Origin: Alphaproteobacteria bacterium
Lineage (GTDB): Bacteria > Pseudomonadota > Alphaproteobacteria > RF32 > CAG-977
Reading direction: 5' to 3'
NCBI GenBank assembly: GCA_017476085.1
Contig: JAFVEJ010000150.1
Coordinates: 1-13,462, forward strand
Length of the DNA stretch: 13,462 nucleotides
Positions 7,267 to 13,462 of the stretch are shown here, in pieces. The position numbers and the translations under genes are program-made. The notes under the pieces were generated by a model. The model saw only the letters and a list, made by a program, of their open reading frames with translations. It was not told where the DNA came from and did not search any database. The stretch's first letter is position 1; every line of letters begins with the position of its first letter.

Positions 7267-7823
7267 AACCAGCTTTGTCCGCCCTTTTCACGCTTTAGGA
7301 AACCAAACCATTCGCCGACTTGTTTTCCTTTGACATCGAACAAAACCAGCATAACGCTCAACGCTTTATCTTCAGACTGATCATCATTTTTAATCGGAAT
7401 TTCTCCCAATTCGACATCCAAAGCATAGTCATACAAAATAGATCCGTCCACCATCCATAACGATTCCGTATTCATCAGCTCATGTTCGACGGCTTCATGC
7501 ACAATCGCCGGCCGGACTTCTGCCGTCGGATGATAATTCAACACATCGCGCAATGCGACTTTGACCCGTTCGGGACGATTTTTAAACAAATCGTCCTGCA
7601 TCATTTCGCGAATCACGCGGTAAGACAGCAAAATATAATCCTGATCCAGAGGCCCCGCGCCTCTGGTCAGTTTTAAATATGTCATATAATCCGCGACATC
7701 TTCACGGCGCAGCTGGGCATCATCTTTAATAATCCCGCCGCGTCTGGCATCAATGGTTTTGGCGCAGGAAGAAATCAACAATGAAGCAACAAGCATAAGG
7801 CCTGTTTTAAAAAAATGTCTCAT
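7263..7823 (-). CDS. Small predicted lipoprotein
   Basis: Encodes 186 residues from the ATG at 7823. The N-terminus MRHFFKTGLMLVASLLISSC is a lipoprotein signal peptide with lipobox ISSC, so Cys20 should be lipidated and the rest placed in the periplasm, attached to the inner or outer membrane. I do not recognise the mature domain; it is mixed-charge, with VEHELMNTESLWMVDGS and an alternating hydrophobic stretch (LSVMLVLFDV) before GEWFGFLKREKGG at the end. The frame could begin two codons earlier at a TTG, but GGGAGGAGA (7839-7831) is only two bases from that TTG and eight from the ATG, so the ATG is preferred. It follows the tautomerase gene by 24 bases on the same strand, suggesting one transcript. 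It converges on, and overlaps by four bases, the two-TM protein gene. Confidence 0.82.
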   Translation of the reverse strand: MRHFFKTGLMLVASLLISSCAKTIDARRGGIIKDDAQLRREDVADYMTYLKLTRGAGPLDQDYILLSYRVIREMMQDDLFKNRPERVKVALRDVLNYHPTAEVRPAIVHEAVEHELMNTESLWMVDGSILYDYALDVELGEIPIKNDDQSEDKALSVMLVLFDVKGKQVGEWFGFLKREKGGQSWF

Positions 7824-7830
7824 TGTCAAC

Positions 7831-7839
7831 TCTCCTCCC
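7831..7839 (-). promoter_or_regulatory. Strong ribosome binding site that decides the lipoprotein start
   Basis: Minus-strand GGGAGGAGA is a near-ideal Shine-Dalgarno. Its AGGAG core (7836-7832) is eight bases from the ATG at 7823 and only two from the upstream TTG at 7829, favouring the ATG. Confidence 0.75.
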
Positions 7840-7847
7840 GCACCAAA

Positions 7848-8192
7848 TCAGAATGTTGATCCGTTATATCCCCACAAAGCGCCGGGAACAGATGCAAATT
7901 CGATATAAACACGATTTCCGGGCACTTTCAAACGCTGTTCAACCATTTTAGTCAATGTTTCGGACAAAACCGGAATTTGTTCCTTTGTCATACCGACGCT
8001 TTTCATTTCCATATAAACAGTCGGCATAGAAGTCCCGGCGAAAACCATATGTTCACCGGCGCAAACATTAACCATGACATAGCTTTCAGGTTTTTTAACC
8101 GCTTCCGCCACAACGCGGGAAGCATGATTCAACAAAGCCTGAATTGTCGTTTTTTCCAAATCCAAATTGGTTTTAATCATTAAAAAAGGCAT
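7848..8192 (-). CDS. Tautomerase, macrophage migration inhibitory factor (MIF) family
   Basis: A 114-residue MIF-superfamily protein, the same length as the animal cytokine. Members form trimers and use an N-terminal proline as general base in keto-enol tautomerisation. Seen here: Pro2, exposed once Met1 is removed; Lys34 in KKPESYVMV, equivalent to the active-site lysine of MIF; Tyr96 in NRVYIEF; and the diagnostic ending WGYNGSTF. The residue matching MIF Asn97 appears to be Glu98, and the CxxC motif of mammalian MIF is absent. Both fit bacterial and plant MIF-like proteins as I recall them. No signal peptide. A GAGAGGA ribosome site precedes the ATG. It leads a two-gene unit with the lipoprotein, just downstream of rne and its terminator. 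The physiological substrate is unknown. Confidence 0.9.
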   Translation of the reverse strand: MPFLMIKTNLDLEKTTIQALLNHASRVVAEAVKKPESYVMVNVCAGEHMVFAGTSMPTVYMEMKSVGMTKEQIPVLSETLTKMVEQRLKVPGNRVYIEFASVPGALWGYNGSTF

Positions 8193-8250
8193 TTTTTCCT
8201 CTCGTTATCTGTAAAAGCTTACTCTGATCTTGTTTCTTATACAATTGAAA

Positions 8251-8292
8251 CAGTCGGAGGGAGTGCGGAAAAATAACGCACTCCCGCAACTG
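8251..8292 (-). terminator. Hairpin terminator after rne
   Basis: A 9-bp GC-rich perfect stem, GGGAGTGCG (8259-8267) with CGCACTCCC (8277-8285), extended by an outer CAGT/ACTG pairing (8251-8254 and 8289-8292). It begins two bases after the rne stop on the minus strand. The following U tract is weak (TTTCAATT), so termination may be partial and some transcription may continue into the tautomerase gene. Confidence 0.7.
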
Positions 8293-8293
8293 A

Positions 8294-10546
8294 TTACTCC
8301 GGCGCTTTTTCATTTGCGGGAGCCCGACGGCGGCGATTATATCTGCGGCGAGGCTTTTTAACCCGCTCTCCTCCATCCTCGACCGAAGGTTGCTGTTCTG
8401 TTTCAATGCTTGTCGTTTGTTCCGCGGGTTCGGATGCGTTTTCATGTTGTTCATTGTTATGATGGTGATGAAAACGTCTGTTCCGGCGCATAAAACGACC
8501 CCGACGACGCTTTCTGCCGTCATCGTTTCTTTCCGAATGATCTTCCTGCTGTTCGTCCGCTTTTTGAGAAGACTTCAATCCCTCTTCAAACATTTCATCC
8601 GCTTGGATCACTTCGCTTCCTTCAGAATCGGGAATGTTCTCCTGCATCTCGGCTGTTTGTTCTTCTCCCTGCGCTTCACGAACATCGCGCCGGTCGCGTT
8701 TGTTGCGCCGGCGGCGTTCGCGAGACGGTTTTTCCGTTTGAACGGCGGGCGTATTTTCCTGTTCCTTTTCGGGCTCGGAAGTTTCCTCCGTTTCTTCAAA
8801 AACCGTCGCCGCGGCTTCCGTTTCCACACGCACAACGCGTTCCATACGATAATCCGTCGGGAAAAGCAACGTATCATCCGTTTCCAAGAAAATACGAACA
8901 TTATAAGCCGTTTCGATTTTATGCAGGTCTTCGCGTTTTTTATTCAATACATACAAAGCTGTCGGCGTCGGAACGGTCATATGCAATTCGCTGAAGCGAC
9001 GTTTCAGGCTTTCTTCCTCCAACACATGCAGCGTATGAATGGAAACGGATTCCGTCGAACGCATCATTCCCTTGCCTTTGCAGTACGGACACGGCGAATA
9101 GCTTGTCTCATTAAAGCTTGAATGCAGCCGCTGACGCGACAGTTCCATTAACCCGAATCCGGTAATCCGCCCCATCTGAACGCGGGCGCGATCCCGTTTC
9201 AGCGCTTCCTTCATCCGGCGTTCAACAGCATGATTGTTGCGGGATTCCTCCATATCAATAAAGTCGATCACAACCAATCCCGCCATATCGCGCAAACGAA
9301 GCTGACGAGCGATTTCATCCGCCGCTTCCAAATTTGTTTTCAAAGCGGTTTCCTCAATATTCCGCTCTTTTGTCGCGCGTCCCGAGTTCACATCAATCGC
9401 AACCAATGCCTCGGTTTGATCCATAACCAAATAGGCTCCCGATTTCAGCTGAACTATATTGCTGTGCAGCGATTCCAGCTGAGCTTCCACCTGATAACGG
9501 AAGAACAGCGGCATTGCGTCATCTTTATACAGTTTGATTTTCTTGGCATGGCTCGGCGTTAAAATTTTCATAAAATCCTTAGCCATACGGTATTCGGCTT
9601 CGCCTTCGATCAAAACTTCGGCAATATCCCGCGTATACATATCGCGCAAAGCTCTTTTGATCAGATTTCCTTCTTCATGGATCAATTCGGGCGCGGAAGA
9701 GGCCATCGTTTTATCACGAATCTGCATCCATGTTTTGATCAAATATTCATAGTCGCGTTTGATTTCCAGACTTGTTCTTTCTTTTCCCGCCGTTCTGACA
9801 ATAACAGACATACCCGTCGGCAGCGGCAGTTTTCCGATAACGGATTTCAAACGTTTCCGATCCGCCGCATTTGTGATTTTTCTGGAAACGCCGCCGCCGC
9901 GGGCATTATTCGGCATCAGCACGCAATACCGGCCGGCCAAAGACAAATACGTTGTCAGCGCCGCTCCTTTGTTGCCGCGTTCTTCTTTAATCACCTGCAC
10001 CAACAGAACCTGTCCGCGATGTATGACTTCCTGAATTTTATAATGCTTGGTTTGGTTATAGCGGCTGCGGGCGATCATTTCATCGCTTTCGTTTTCACTG
10101 ACCGTTTCAACGATTTGTTCTGCCGCTTCTCCCGTTTCGGTTTCTTCCTGTACAGAGGGATCCTGCTCGGCATCCAGAGCCGCTTCTCCCTCTTTTTTCA
10201 CCTGTCTGCGACGACGCCTTTTTTGAGGTTTTTCCTCTTCTTCTTCGTCTTCATTTTCTTCCTGCAGCAAAGCTTCTTTCAAAGCCTCACGATCCGCAAC
10301 GGGAATTTGATAATAATCGGGATGAATTTCATTAAATGCCAAAAAACCATGACGATTGCCGCCGTAATCTACGAAAGCCGCCTGCAAAGACGGTTCGACT
10401 CTGGCGACTTTTGCCAGATAAATATTTCCTTTCAATTGTTTTTTGGTTGATGTTTCGATATCCAGTTCATCCAGACGAGTCCCGTCCACAATAACCACCC
10501 TCATTTCTTCCGAATGAGTGGCGTCTATAAGCATTTTTTTTGTCAT
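8294..10546 (-). CDS. rne: Ribonuclease E (Rne/Rng family)
   Basis: Endoribonuclease of the RNase E/G family, central to mRNA decay and rRNA/tRNA processing; 750 residues from the ATG at 10546. The start MTKKMLIDATHSEE matches the family; an upstream in-frame TTG (10552) is also possible given GGAG five bases before it. Visible parts: an S1-type region from about residue 35, interrupted at about 95-158 by a strongly acidic then basic insertion (EDEEEEEKPQKRRRRRQVKK); the DNase-I-like catalytic domain with Mg-binding Asp385 in LVAIDVNSGR and Asp428 in VVIDFIDM; and the Zn-link CPYC (Cys486, Cys489). From about 575 the tail is low-complexity, alternating acidic stretches with arginine-rich blocks (RERRRRNKRDRR, RKRRRGRFMRRNRR, PRRRYNRRRR), presumably for RNA and partner binding. 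The tail is shorter than that of the enterobacterial enzyme. Confidence 0.97.
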   Translation of the reverse strand: MTKKMLIDATHSEEMRVVIVDGTRLDELDIETSTKKQLKGNIYLAKVARVEPSLQAAFVDYGGNRHGFLAFNEIHPDYYQIPVADREALKEALLQEENEDEEEEEKPQKRRRRRQVKKEGEAALDAEQDPSVQEETETGEAAEQIVETVSENESDEMIARSRYNQTKHYKIQEVIHRGQVLLVQVIKEERGNKGAALTTYLSLAGRYCVLMPNNARGGGVSRKITNAADRKRLKSVIGKLPLPTGMSVIVRTAGKERTSLEIKRDYEYLIKTWMQIRDKTMASSAPELIHEEGNLIKRALRDMYTRDIAEVLIEGEAEYRMAKDFMKILTPSHAKKIKLYKDDAMPLFFRYQVEAQLESLHSNIVQLKSGAYLVMDQTEALVAIDVNSGRATKERNIEETALKTNLEAADEIARQLRLRDMAGLVVIDFIDMEESRNNHAVERRMKEALKRDRARVQMGRITGFGLMELSRQRLHSSFNETSYSPCPYCKGKGMMRSTESVSIHTLHVLEEESLKRRFSELHMTVPTPTALYVLNKKREDLHKIETAYNVRIFLETDDTLLFPTDYRMERVVRVETEAAATVFEETEETSEPEKEQENTPAVQTEKPSRERRRRNKRDRRDVREAQGEEQTAEMQENIPDSEGSEVIQADEMFEEGLKSSQKADEQQEDHSERNDDGRKRRRGRFMRRNRRFHHHHNNEQHENASEPAEQTTSIETEQQPSVEDGGERVKKPRRRYNRRRRAPANEKAPE

Positions 10547-10848
10547 TAACAATAAAACTCCACGCCGTACAACCCTCTGCGGGCTGCAGCTTGTTTAATA
10601 CAACACATGCGAAAGAACAAAAAGAAGCCGATACCGCGCCGCTGTTTTGATTCGAATTTATAAACTGTTTCACAAGCAACGTCTTTCCCCAAAAGTCCTC
10701 TTTTCGTTCCGCAAAAATCTTTAAGGAACTGCTGTTACTGCGTTTTTTTCTCTTTCTTCCGCATACCGAACGGCTGCCTCCGGAAAGCCGCAATAAAAAA
10801 AATTGTTTACAGCGCGCATAGAATAACCATCTATTAACTAAAGAACAA
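10547..10848 (-). promoter_or_regulatory. Candidate rne promoter and long 5' leader
   Basis: The 361-bp space between rne and the amidase gene has no credible gene. On the minus strand a TTGTTC (10848-10843), 17-base spacer and TATTCT (10825-10820) could be a promoter, giving a leader of about 265 nt before the rne ATG. The leader has several small hairpins: CGGCT/AGCCG (10771-10775, 10786-10790), GTTCC/GGAAC (10706-10710, 10725-10729) and CTGC/GCAG near 10576-10589. In enterobacteria a long structured rne leader mediates feedback by RNase E on its own mRNA. The same role here is inferred, as no conserved element is recognised. Confidence 0.4.
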
Positions 10849-10877
10849 TCATATTTTAGTATCGTTAATCATATTTT
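10847..10877. repeat. Two 11-bp direct repeats, 20-bp period, upstream of the amidase gene
   Basis: AATCATATTTT occurs at 10847-10857 and again at 10867-10877, exactly 20 bp apart, about two helical turns. The pair lies 30-60 bp before the amidase start; the first copy overlaps the candidate -35 of rne. The arrangement suits a regulator binding the same DNA face twice, but the repeats are AT-rich and could be chance. Confidence 0.4.
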
Positions 10878-10907
10878 TTCATTCTTAAAGAAAAGAAAGT
10901 CGATAAA

Positions 10908-12107
10908 ATGACCGTTTTCCGCCAAATACGCTTTATGATTTTTATCGCGTCAGCCCTTCTGTTTTTTTCGCAAAGGGGCGAATGCGGTGCCGTACAGGAT
11001 ATTCGGCTGGGAACACAAAGCGGATCCGCAGTTCGTGTCGTCGTTGATTTATCGGAAAAAGTTGATTTTAAAATTTTTCCGTTAACCGCTCCCGATCGGG
11101 TTGTCATCGATTTGCCGTCCACCGCTTTTGACATAAAAGAAAACGCTTTGCCCAAAGCCGATTATTTAAACAGTATCCGGCTGGGGAAAACGGCGTCTCA
11201 AACCGGACGAATCGTGTTGGAGCTTAATCGCGGCGCCATCATTAAGAAATCCTTCCTTTTAGCGCCGCAAAGCGGTTTTCAATGGCGATTGGTCATTGAT
11301 CTGGAACTGATGGCAAAAACGGACGGATTGAAACAGGTTACGCCCGAATGGTATGACAATTCGGTTGCCGAAGAAAAAAAACCTCAAAAAGCGGCTGTTG
11401 AACAACCTAAAACAAAACCGCTGATCGTTTTGGATCCGGGACATGGCGGAAAAGACCCCGGGGCGATAGGCGTTTCCGGTGTTTATGAAAAACATTTAAC
11501 GTTAGCTATGGCCAAACAGCTCAGGACTCTTCTGGAGCAATCCGGCCGCTACCGCGTCAAGCTGACCCGAGACACGGATGTGTTCATCGCCTTATATGCC
11601 CGCCGGCGATTTGCCCGCTCCGTCAATGCGGATCTGTTCATTTCCATCCATGCGGACAGTATCAGAAAACCGGAAACGCGAGGATTGTCCGTTTATACCT
11701 TGTCTGAAAAAGCATCCGACAAAGAAGCGGAAAAACTGGCCGAATCCGAAAATAAAGTCGATTTGATCGCAGGAATAGACTTGTCCGGCGAAACACAGGA
11801 AGTAACGGATATTTTAATAGATCTGGCCAGACGGGAAACCAATAATCATTCTTCTTACTTTGCCGAAAAACTGATGAATGAAATACGCAAAGAAATTACT
11901 GTCTTGCCGAATTCGCACCGCTTCGCGGGATTTGCCGTTTTAAAATCGCCCGACGTACCGTCCGTTTTAATTGAAATGGGGTATCTGTCCAACAAAGAGG
12001 AAGAAAAACTGCTGCGGCAGGCTCCTTATCGGGAAAAACTGGCAAAAGCGGCCGTTCGGGCAATAGATTTTTATTTTGCTGAAAAACATAAGGCAAACTT
12101 TAATTAG
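10908..12107 (+). CDS. amiC: Periplasmic N-acetylmuramoyl-L-alanine amidase (AmiC-type, AMIN + amidase_3)
   Basis: A zinc-dependent amidase that cleaves the bond between muramic acid and the stem peptide of peptidoglycan, acting in daughter-cell separation. 399 residues. An N-terminal export signal spans about residues 1-27 (hydrophobic MIFIASALLFF); the cysteine near its end has no lipobox. The AMIN domain, which binds peptidoglycan or the envelope, covers about 29-135. A Lys/Pro linker (150-170) leads to the amidase_3 domain at about 171-392. Zinc and catalytic residues are His179 in DPGHGGKDPGA, Glu194 in VYEKHLT, His248 in SIHAD and Glu356 in VLIEMGYLSN. The region between His248 and Glu356 is long enough to hold the regulatory helix that blocks the site in EnvC/NlpD-activated amidases. 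The start has only a weak ribosome site (GAAAG). mrcA follows after 61 bases. Confidence 0.93.
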   Translation: MTVFRQIRFMIFIASALLFFSQRGECGAVQDIRLGTQSGSAVRVVVDLSEKVDFKIFPLTAPDRVVIDLPSTAFDIKENALPKADYLNSIRLGKTASQTGRIVLELNRGAIIKKSFLLAPQSGFQWRLVIDLELMAKTDGLKQVTPEWYDNSVAEEKKPQKAAVEQPKTKPLIVLDPGHGGKDPGAIGVSGVYEKHLTLAMAKQLRTLLEQSGRYRVKLTRDTDVFIALYARRRFARSVNADLFISIHADSIRKPETRGLSVYTLSEKASDKEAEKLAESENKVDLIAGIDLSGETQEVTDILIDLARRETNNHSSYFAEKLMNEIRKEITVLPNSHRFAGFAVLKSPDVPSVLIEMGYLSNKEEEKLLRQAPYREKLAKAAVRAIDFYFAEKHKANFN

Positions 12108-12119
12108 ATCATAGACAAA

Positions 12120-12157
12120 ATCAAATCCGGAAGGTAAACTGCCTTGTCGGATTTGAT
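12120..12157 (+). other. Two-tier hairpin between the amidase and PBP1A genes
   Basis: A perfect 10-bp inverted repeat, ATCAAATCCG (12120-12129) with CGGATTTGAT (12148-12157), encloses a second small stem AAGG/CCTT (12131-12134, 12142-12145). It fills most of the 61-bp gap. No T run follows; instead the mrcA ribosome site and ATG begin within a few bases. It could be an RNA processing or stability hairpin, a translation control element, or a dispersed genomic repeat; a classical terminator is unlikely. Confidence 0.6.
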
Positions 12158-12168
12158 ACGGAACGAAA

Positions 12169-13462
12169 ATGATGTCAAAAATTTTTTCAACGCTGGTCAG
12201 TTACGCACTATTCTTGGTGATATTGGGACTGATTATCCTTTTGCTGATTTTTTCATATTACGGTAAAAGCGTTGATGACTATCGGCGCCTGGCAACATAT
12301 GAGCCTCCGATCACCAGCCGTTTATATGCTTCGGACGGCCGATTATTGGCAGAATATGCTTCCGAAAAGCGCGCTTTCGTTCCTTATGAAGCCATTCCCA
12401 AACAGTTGATTCAAGCTTTTATATCCGCCGAAGACAAAAAGTTTTTTTCGCATGGCGGCATAGATTTTGTCGGCATTATCCGCGCCGTTTTTCAAAACAT
12501 ACGTCATTTCGGATCCGGACGGCGTATGATCGGCGCATCGACAATCACGCAGCAGGTTGCCAAAAACTTTCTGTTGACCAATGAAGCTTCTTTCGAGCGT
12601 AAAATCAAAGAAGCGATTTTGGCCATTCGCATCGAACGGGCTTTTTCCAAAGAATATATTGCCGAACTATATCTGAATCAGATTTATTTGGGGCACTATT
12701 CTTACGGTGTTGCCGCGGCAGCGCTTAATTATTTCAATAAATCCCTGGACGAATTGACGATTGCGGAAAGCGCTTTTTTAGCGGCGTTGCCCAAAGGTCC
12801 GAACAATTATGACCCGAACAAGCGCTATGATGAAGCCATTAAACGCAGAAATTGGGTTTTATCCCGTATGCTTGAGGACGGTTACATCACGGAAGAACAA
12901 GCCAAGACAGCTTCGGATGAGCCGATCACGTTGGCGGCACGTTCGGATAAAGAAGTTTCGACGGATGCGGAATACTTTGCGGAAGAAGTTCGCCGTTCCC
13001 TTGTTTCCCGATATGGCGAAAACGCTTTGTATGAAGGGGGGCTTGCCGTTCGCACGACGGTTGATCCGAAAATGCAAAAATATGCGACCAGAGCTTTACG
13101 TCAAGGCTTAATCACTTATGATCAGCGTCATGGTTTCCGTGAACCGATCGCAAAGCTTGAATTGCCGGAAGAAGGAGAATGGCTGGAAGCTCTGCTTTCC
13201 GTTCCGGTGCCAAACTACGCTCCGGCGGAATGGCAGCAGGCCGTTGTTCTGAACGTTGACAAAGAAAAAGCGGACATCGGCCTGAAAACCGGAGAAACGG
13301 GAACAATCCCCTTAGCCGAAATGAAATGGGCGCAAAAGAATATGCCGGATCAAACTTTAGGCCCGGAAATTACTTCGCCTGAAGAAGTGCTAAGCATCGG
13401 CGATGTTGTTTGGACGGAACCGGTCACACATGTCGTTAAACGCCAACCCTATCCCGAAATCA
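12169..13462 (+). CDS. mrcA: Penicillin-binding protein 1A, 5' part
   Basis: Bifunctional class A PBP that polymerises glycan strands and cross-links peptides; the frame is open to the window edge, so about 431 codons are visible. A single N-terminal membrane anchor covers about residues 8-30. The GT51 transglycosylase domain follows at about 50-225, with catalytic Glu88 in SAEDKKFFSHGG, the motif GASTITQQVAKNF at 122-134, RKIKEAILA and the ELYLNQIYLG motif. After about residue 295 (GGLAVRTTVDPKMQKYA) begins the stem of the transpeptidase region, and bases near 13200-13440 match the OB-like insertion typical of Gram-negative PBP1A. The SxxK, SxN and KTG transpeptidase motifs lie beyond the window. 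Two adjacent in-frame ATGs (12169 and 12172) are possible starts; GGA at 12160-12162 serves either. Confidence 0.94.
   Translation, partial: MMSKIFSTLVSYALFLVILGLIILLLIFSYYGKSVDDYRRLATYEPPITSRLYASDGRLLAEYASEKRAFVPYEAIPKQLIQAFISAEDKKFFSHGGIDFVGIIRAVFQNIRHFGSGRRMIGASTITQQVAKNFLLTNEASFERKIKEAILAIRIERAFSKEYIAELYLNQIYLGHYSYGVAAAALNYFNKSLDELTIAESAFLAALPKGPNNYDPNKRYDEAIKRRNWVLSRMLEDGYITEEQAKTASDEPITLAARSDKEVSTDAEYFAEEVRRSLVSRYGENALYEGGLAVRTTVDPKMQKYATRALRQGLITYDQRHGFREPIAKLELPEEGEWLEALLSVPVPNYAPAEWQQAVVLNVDKEKADIGLKTGETGTIPLAEMKWAQKNMPDQTLGPEITSPEEVLSIGDVVWTEPVTHVVKRQPYPEI

Noticed and set aside
8173..8523. 116-codon minus-strand frame spanning the rne end and tautomerase start
   Set aside because: It runs through the rne terminator and overlaps two secure genes out of frame, with no family resemblance.
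8390..9121. 243-codon plus-strand open frame antisense to the rne tail
   Set aside because: Opposite the low-complexity RNase E C-terminus; the hydrophobic, Phe/Arg-rich sequence is what the reverse complement of Glu/Lys/Arg codons gives.
9677..10450. 257-codon plus-strand open frame antisense to rne
   Set aside because: Entirely opposite a secure RNase E gene. The product is a Phe/Arg-rich shadow of its Lys/Glu/Arg codons.
10467..10793. 108-codon minus-strand frame in the rne leader
   Set aside because: Needs a TTG start, overlaps the start of rne in another frame, and reads as low-complexity Arg/Lys/Ser. It is better seen as leader sequence.
1..13462. Possible CRISPR array, tRNA/rRNA, insertion sequence, attachment site or toxin-antitoxin pair
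   Set aside because: No spaced repeat array, tRNA-like cloverleaf, transposase, integrase or paired small toxin/antitoxin frames could be seen on either strand.

Overview
The window looks like chromosomal housekeeping DNA from an alphaproteobacterium, probably an uncultured or host-associated lineage with a moderate-to-low GC genome. The main support is the block rne (minus strand) divergent from an AMIN/amidase_3 amidase and then a class A penicillin-binding protein, an order I recall as common in Alphaproteobacteria. RNase E also carries a long charged insertion in its N-terminal S1 region, as in many alphaproteobacterial homologues. Taxonomy below class level is a guess.

Layout. (1) Bases 1-3919, plus strand: a tightly overlapping operon of the 3' part of pheS, complete pheT and an alpha/beta hydrolase, closed by a strong hairpin terminator. 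(2) Bases 3932-4798, minus strand: sufE followed directly (TAAATG) by an unrecognised 156-aa protein. (3) Bases 4871-6337, minus strand: a NarL/LuxR-type response regulator with its own terminator and an inverted repeat over its ribosome binding site, an extremely AT-rich spacer, and a histidine phosphatase. (4) Bases 6493-7266, plus strand: an AT-rich two-TM protein of unknown function, convergent with (5) a minus-strand pair of a small lipoprotein and a MIF-like tautomerase (7263-8192). (6) Bases 8251-10848, minus strand: rne with a long leader and a 3' hairpin. (7) Bases 10908 to the end, plus strand: a periplasmic N-acetylmuramoyl-L-alanine amidase, an unusual intergenic hairpin, and the first about 430 codons of PBP1A (mrcA), cut by the window edge.

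How the genes work together: PheS and PheT form the heterotetrameric phenylalanyl-tRNA synthetase. SufE is a sulfur-transfer partner of a SufS desulfurase encoded elsewhere. RNase E does RNA decay and processing. The amidase and PBP1A cut and build peptidoglycan. Base composition is uneven: bases 1261-1320 in pheT hold 40 G/C of 60, while bases 5701-5760 hold 5 of 60, so the 4.8-7.3 kb stretch stands apart from the conserved flanks.

I found no mobile element, CRISPR array, tRNA, rRNA, attachment site or defence system. I do not see a convincing new multi-gene system. The best leads are regulatory structures (response-regulator leader, amidase-PBP1A hairpin, rne leader) and three unrecognised proteins.
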